Both the position numbers and the translations under genes were made by a program. The notes below the pieces were generated by a model that had not been told where the DNA came from, searched no databases, and worked only from the letters and a program-made list of their open reading frames with translations. Shown here piece after piece: positions 6,500 to 8,033 of a stretch of DNA of 8,033 nucleotides. The stretch covers positions 1-8,033 of the forward strand of contig JAHWKO010000099.1 in the NCBI GenBank assembly GCA_019347855.1. The letters are read 5' to 3'. This stretch comes from Actinomycetota bacterium (GTDB taxonomy: Bacteria; Actinomycetota; Nitriliruptoria; Nitriliruptorales; JAHWKO01). Position 1 is the first letter of the stretch. Each line of letters opens with the position of its first letter.

Positions 6500-7422
6500 G
6501 GCCGATCCACCATTGGCCCCAGCTCCCGGAGGGCCCGGTACGCCATCTGGTTGCCGGGCCTCCCGGCCAGCGCGCGCAGACCCTCGTTGAGGGTGACGGC
6601 CGCCCAGAACGCGCGGGTGGCGACGGGTCCGTGGCGCCGCGCGAACAGACGCACGCGGTTGAGGGCTTGGAGCCGCCACAGTTCGGGTGACCGGTGCAGG
6701 TCGCCCCCGCCGTGCACGGCGACCGACTCTGGCACGTAGCGGACGCGGAACCCAGCGTCGTGAGCACGTAGGGCGAAGTCCGTCTCCTCCGAGTAGAGGA
6801 AGAAGCTCTCGTCCCACTCCCCTACCACTTCGCGGCACCGGTCGTCGACGAGCATCACCGCACCGGTGGCCCAGTCGACGTCGCGCGCCGATCGGTACAT
6901 CTCGGTTCGGTGGACGGTTTCGCCCAGCCGGTCGAAGCGACCCGCACGCTCACCGCCGAGAACGGCCTCGCCCATGGCTCGCAGGACCGTCGGGCGACGT
7001 CGCAGCGACGGCAGGGTCTCACCATCCGTACCGACCAGACGTGGTACCACGATCCCCACGTCCGGGTCGTCGAGCGCGCGCAGGAGCGACCGGACGGCTC
7101 CCGGGCGCAATTGGACGTCCGGGTTGCAGATCAACGTCGCGCGGGCCGGACAGGGTGCTCGGACGGCGGCGTTGATCCCGGCCGCGTATCCGGCGTTGCG
7201 TCCCGTCTCGACCACCGTCACGTCCGGCCACGACGTCCGCACGACCTCCACGGTGCCATCGGTCGAGGCGTTGTCCGCGACCACCACACGGTACTTCAAG
7301 CCGGTCAGCGCACCCGGCAGGGACGCGAGCAACCTGCCGATCACGGCCGCGCTGTTCCACGTCACGACCGCGACGCAGACGTCCAGCGTCCGGTCCTCCG
7401 CGTCGGTCGAAGGTGCATCCAT
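6496..7422 (-). CDS. Family 2 glycosyltransferase, rhamnosyltransferase-like (WbbL-type)
   Basis: 308 residues, a complete GT2 of the type often annotated rhamnosyltransferase. Visible blocks are VAVVTWNS (17-24), DNASTDGT (50-57), GRNAGYAAGIN (74-84), the DXD-equivalent NPD (100-102), DWATGAVML (183-191) and the acceptor/base block DESFFLYSEETDFALR (204-219). Then comes a histidine segment, VAVHGGGDL (234-242). The protein is soluble-looking with no clear transmembrane helix, so it likely acts at the cytoplasmic face of the membrane. It is the first gene of the coupled minus-strand operon. Its ATG at 7422-7420 follows a leader that can fold into a small hairpin overlapping the only G-rich ribosome-binding candidate (see 7430-7448). 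The sugar donor is not determinable; dTDP-rhamnose is the common one in this subgroup, but the locus itself makes a CDP-sugar. Confidence 0.9.
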   Translation of the reverse strand: MDAPSTDAEDRTLDVCVAVVTWNSAAVIGRLLASLPGALTGLKYRVVVADNASTDGTVEVVRTSWPDVTVVETGRNAGYAAGINAAVRAPCPARATLICNPDVQLRPGAVRSLLRALDDPDVGIVVPRLVGTDGETLPSLRRRPTVLRAMGEAVLGGERAGRFDRLGETVHRTEMYRSARDVDWATGAVMLVDDRCREVVGEWDESFFLYSEETDFALRAHDAGFRVRYVPESVAVHGGGDLHRSPELWRLQALNRVRLFARRHGPVATRAFWAAVTLNEGLRALAGRPGNQMAYRALRELGPMVDRP

Positions 7423-7429
7423 CGCCTAA

Positions 7430-7448
7430 GGGTCCCCCGGACGGACCC
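7430..7448 (-). promoter_or_regulatory. Hairpin in the leader of the minus-strand operon
   Basis: GGGTCC (7430-7435) and GGACCC (7443-7448) are perfect 6-bp inverted arms around a 7-nt G/C-rich loop. In the minus-strand transcript the 3' arm ends 7 nt before the ATG at 7422 and includes the last bases of GGGGGACCC, the only G-rich ribosome-binding candidate. Folding could therefore limit initiation of the first gene and, through coupling, the whole operon. The stem is short and hairpins are common in GC-rich DNA. Confidence 0.35.
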
Positions 7449-7456
7449 GCAACGCA

Positions 7457-7492
7457 GGGACACGTGTCCCGGACACTGCGGTACCGGGACAC
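7457..7492. promoter_or_regulatory. Candidate operator: three GGGACAC/GTGTCCC half-sites
   Basis: A 14-bp perfect palindrome, GGGACACGTGTCCC, occupies 7457-7470. A third half-site, GGGACAC, lies at 7486-7492. Together with the middle copy it forms a second inverted repeat: GTGTCCCGG (7464-7472) against CCGGGACAC (7484-7492), with an 11-nt spacer. A degenerate fourth copy, CGGACAC, lies at 7470-7476. The cluster sits centrally between two divergent genes, where a dimeric repressor or activator could control both. The regulator is not in the window. Confidence 0.45.
7478..7490. repeat. 13-bp direct repeat, copy A
   Basis: GCGGTACCGGGAC here matches GCGGTACCGCGAC at 7538-7550 in 12 of 13 positions. 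The two copies are exactly 60 bp apart in the divergent spacer. Both contain the 8-bp palindrome CGGTACCG. Copy A overlaps the GGGACAC half-site cluster. Confidence 0.5.
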
Positions 7493-7537
7493 CTGCACCT
7501 AACCCACCGGCAGCGGTGCCCGTTGGCTCTGGATGGA

Positions 7538-7550
7538 GCGGTACCGCGAC
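7538..7550. repeat. 13-bp direct repeat, copy B
   Basis: GCGGTACCGCGAC is the second copy of the repeat at 7478-7490. Here the symmetric core is extended to a 10-bp perfect palindrome, GCGGTACCGC (7538-7547). It lies about 55 bp upstream of the plus-strand glycosyltransferase start, a position compatible with a promoter-proximal binding site. Confidence 0.5.
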
Positions 7551-7602
7551 GGCAGGTGGAACCTTGGACGACCCGGGTCGGAACCCGCGATCGGGAACCG
7601 CG

Positions 7603-8033
7603 GTGGTGGATCCCGGTCCCGACGACGCACCGCACGTCTTGATCATCGTCCAGAACCTCCCCGTCCCCTTGGACCGCCGCGTCTGGCTCGAGTGCAGAGC
7701 CCTCCACGATGCGGGCTACCAGGTATCGGTCATCTGCCCTATGGGACCCGATCGGATCGCCTACGAGGAACTGGAAGGGGTCCGGATCCACCGCTACCCG
7801 CCCCCTCGCCGCGCTCGGGGCGTGGCGGGCTTCGTCTGGGAGGTCGTCTACTGCTGGCTGGTCACCGCCTGGCTGGCCTTGAGGATCGCGATGCGGCACC
7901 ACATCGACGCGATCCAGGCATGCAACCCCCCGGACACCTACTTCGCACTCGCCGCCCCGTTCAAGCTCTTCGGTACCCGCTTCGTCTACGACCAGCACGA
8001 TCTGTGTCCCGAGCTGGCGGATGTCCGGTTCGG
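7603..8033 (+). CDS. GT4-family glycosyltransferase, N-terminal part (runs off window)
   Basis: About 143 codons are inside the window, with no stop before the right edge. The sequence reads as the N-terminal half of a GT-B glycosyltransferase. A first Rossmann strand, HVLIIVQNLPVPLDRRVW, is followed by ALHDAGYQVSVICP, a hydrophobic segment that may touch the membrane (VVYCWLVTAWLAL), the block QACNPPDTYF, and FVYDQHDLCPE near the edge. This pattern is typical of GT4 (WbuB-like) enzymes of surface-polysaccharide loci. The start is not certain. GTG at 7603 or the adjacent GTG at 7606 puts a short leader before the first strand and has GGGA 6-9 nt upstream. TTG at 7564, behind AGGTGGA, would add 13 residues. 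It is divergent to the operon and probably part of the same glycan assembly. Donor and acceptor are not deducible from this half. Confidence 0.85.
   Translation, partial: MVDPGPDDAPHVLIIVQNLPVPLDRRVWLECRALHDAGYQVSVICPMGPDRIAYEELEGVRIHRYPPPRRARGVAGFVWEVVYCWLVTAWLALRIAMRHHIDAIQACNPPDTYFALAAPFKLFGTRFVYDQHDLCPELADVRF

Larger units (their letters stand above)
7423..7602. promoter_or_regulatory. Divergent spacer; expected promoters for both transcription units
   Basis: This is the only real intergenic stretch in the window. It lies between the minus-strand operon and the plus-strand GT4 gene, so promoters for both must lie here or, on the plus side, possibly inside the spacer-proximal coding sequence. 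I looked for -35/-10 pairs on both strands and found no convincing match to a housekeeping consensus. What is visible is dense short symmetry, listed separately: half-sites at 7457-7492, a leader hairpin at 7430-7448 and a 13-bp repeat at 7478 and 7538. No terminator is needed here, because the genes diverge. Confidence 0.5.

Noticed and set aside
6500..6838. 5' extension of the second GT2 frame up to 6838
   Set aside because: The first GT2 strand, SVIVPAHDE, begins directly after the GTG at 6499. The upstream codons are a shadow of the other GT2 gene.
7478..7550. Possible ops/JUMPstart antitermination element
   Set aside because: GCGGTACCGCGAC shares only the GCGGTA start with the ops core GGCGGTAGCGTG; the rest does not match.
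7423..7602. Housekeeping -35/-10 promoter pairs on either strand
   Set aside because: The nearest candidates (for example TTGGCT at 7524-7529, plus strand) lack a plausible -10 at proper spacing, so no promoter was called.
7426..7998. 190-codon open frame on the minus strand
   Set aside because: It is antisense to the plus-strand GT4 gene, whose translation shows convincing glycosyltransferase motifs, and its own translation resembles nothing.
7533..8033. ATG-started plus-strand frame beginning MERYRDGRW
   Set aside because: It is open to the edge but Arg/Pro/Gly-rich and motif-free. The frame starting near 7603 encodes the glycosyltransferase over the same bases.

Overview
This is a GC-rich window with strong G/C preference at third codon positions, most like a high-GC actinomycete (Actinomycetota). 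The genus cannot be read from the sequence. It holds one cell-surface glycan / activated-sugar locus and nothing that looks mobile: no RNA genes, insertion sequences, CRISPR arrays or transposases were seen.

Layout. Eight genes run on the minus strand from 7422 down to the left edge. In order of transcription they are: a rhamnosyltransferase-like GT2 (6496-7422); a second GT2 with a GTG start and a membrane-associating C-terminal region (5549-6499); glucose-1-phosphate cytidylyltransferase RfbF (4782-5552); an extended SDR epimerase/reductase-like protein (3727-4782); a TylC3/TcaB9-type sugar C-methyltransferase (2486-3730); two further, mutually related methyltransferases of the same three-part architecture (1305-2489 and 133-1308); and the start of a secreted protein with a signal peptide (1-136, cut by the window edge). 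All seven junctions overlap, six by 4 nt (ATGA or GTGA) and one by 1 nt (TGATG), so the set almost certainly forms a single translationally coupled operon. A divergent GT4 family glycosyltransferase starts near 7603 on the plus strand and runs off the right edge. The roughly 180-bp divergent spacer (7423-7602) holds a cluster of GGGACAC/GTGTCCC half-sites, including a 14-bp perfect palindrome. It also holds a small hairpin in the leader of the minus-strand operon and a 13-bp near-perfect direct repeat.

How the genes may work together. RfbF makes CDP-glucose. The SDR and the C-methyltransferase would modify a CDP-linked 4-keto-6-deoxy intermediate into a branched, methylated sugar. One or both GT2 enzymes would add sugars to a surface glycan, and the GT4 enzyme is probably part of the same assembly. 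Two things stand out: three tandem methyltransferases of C-methyltransferase architecture, and no recognisable CDP-glucose 4,6-dehydratase, which this chemistry normally needs. The secreted protein, translationally coupled to the last methyltransferase, may be an envelope partner of the glycan. That link is inference from gene order only.
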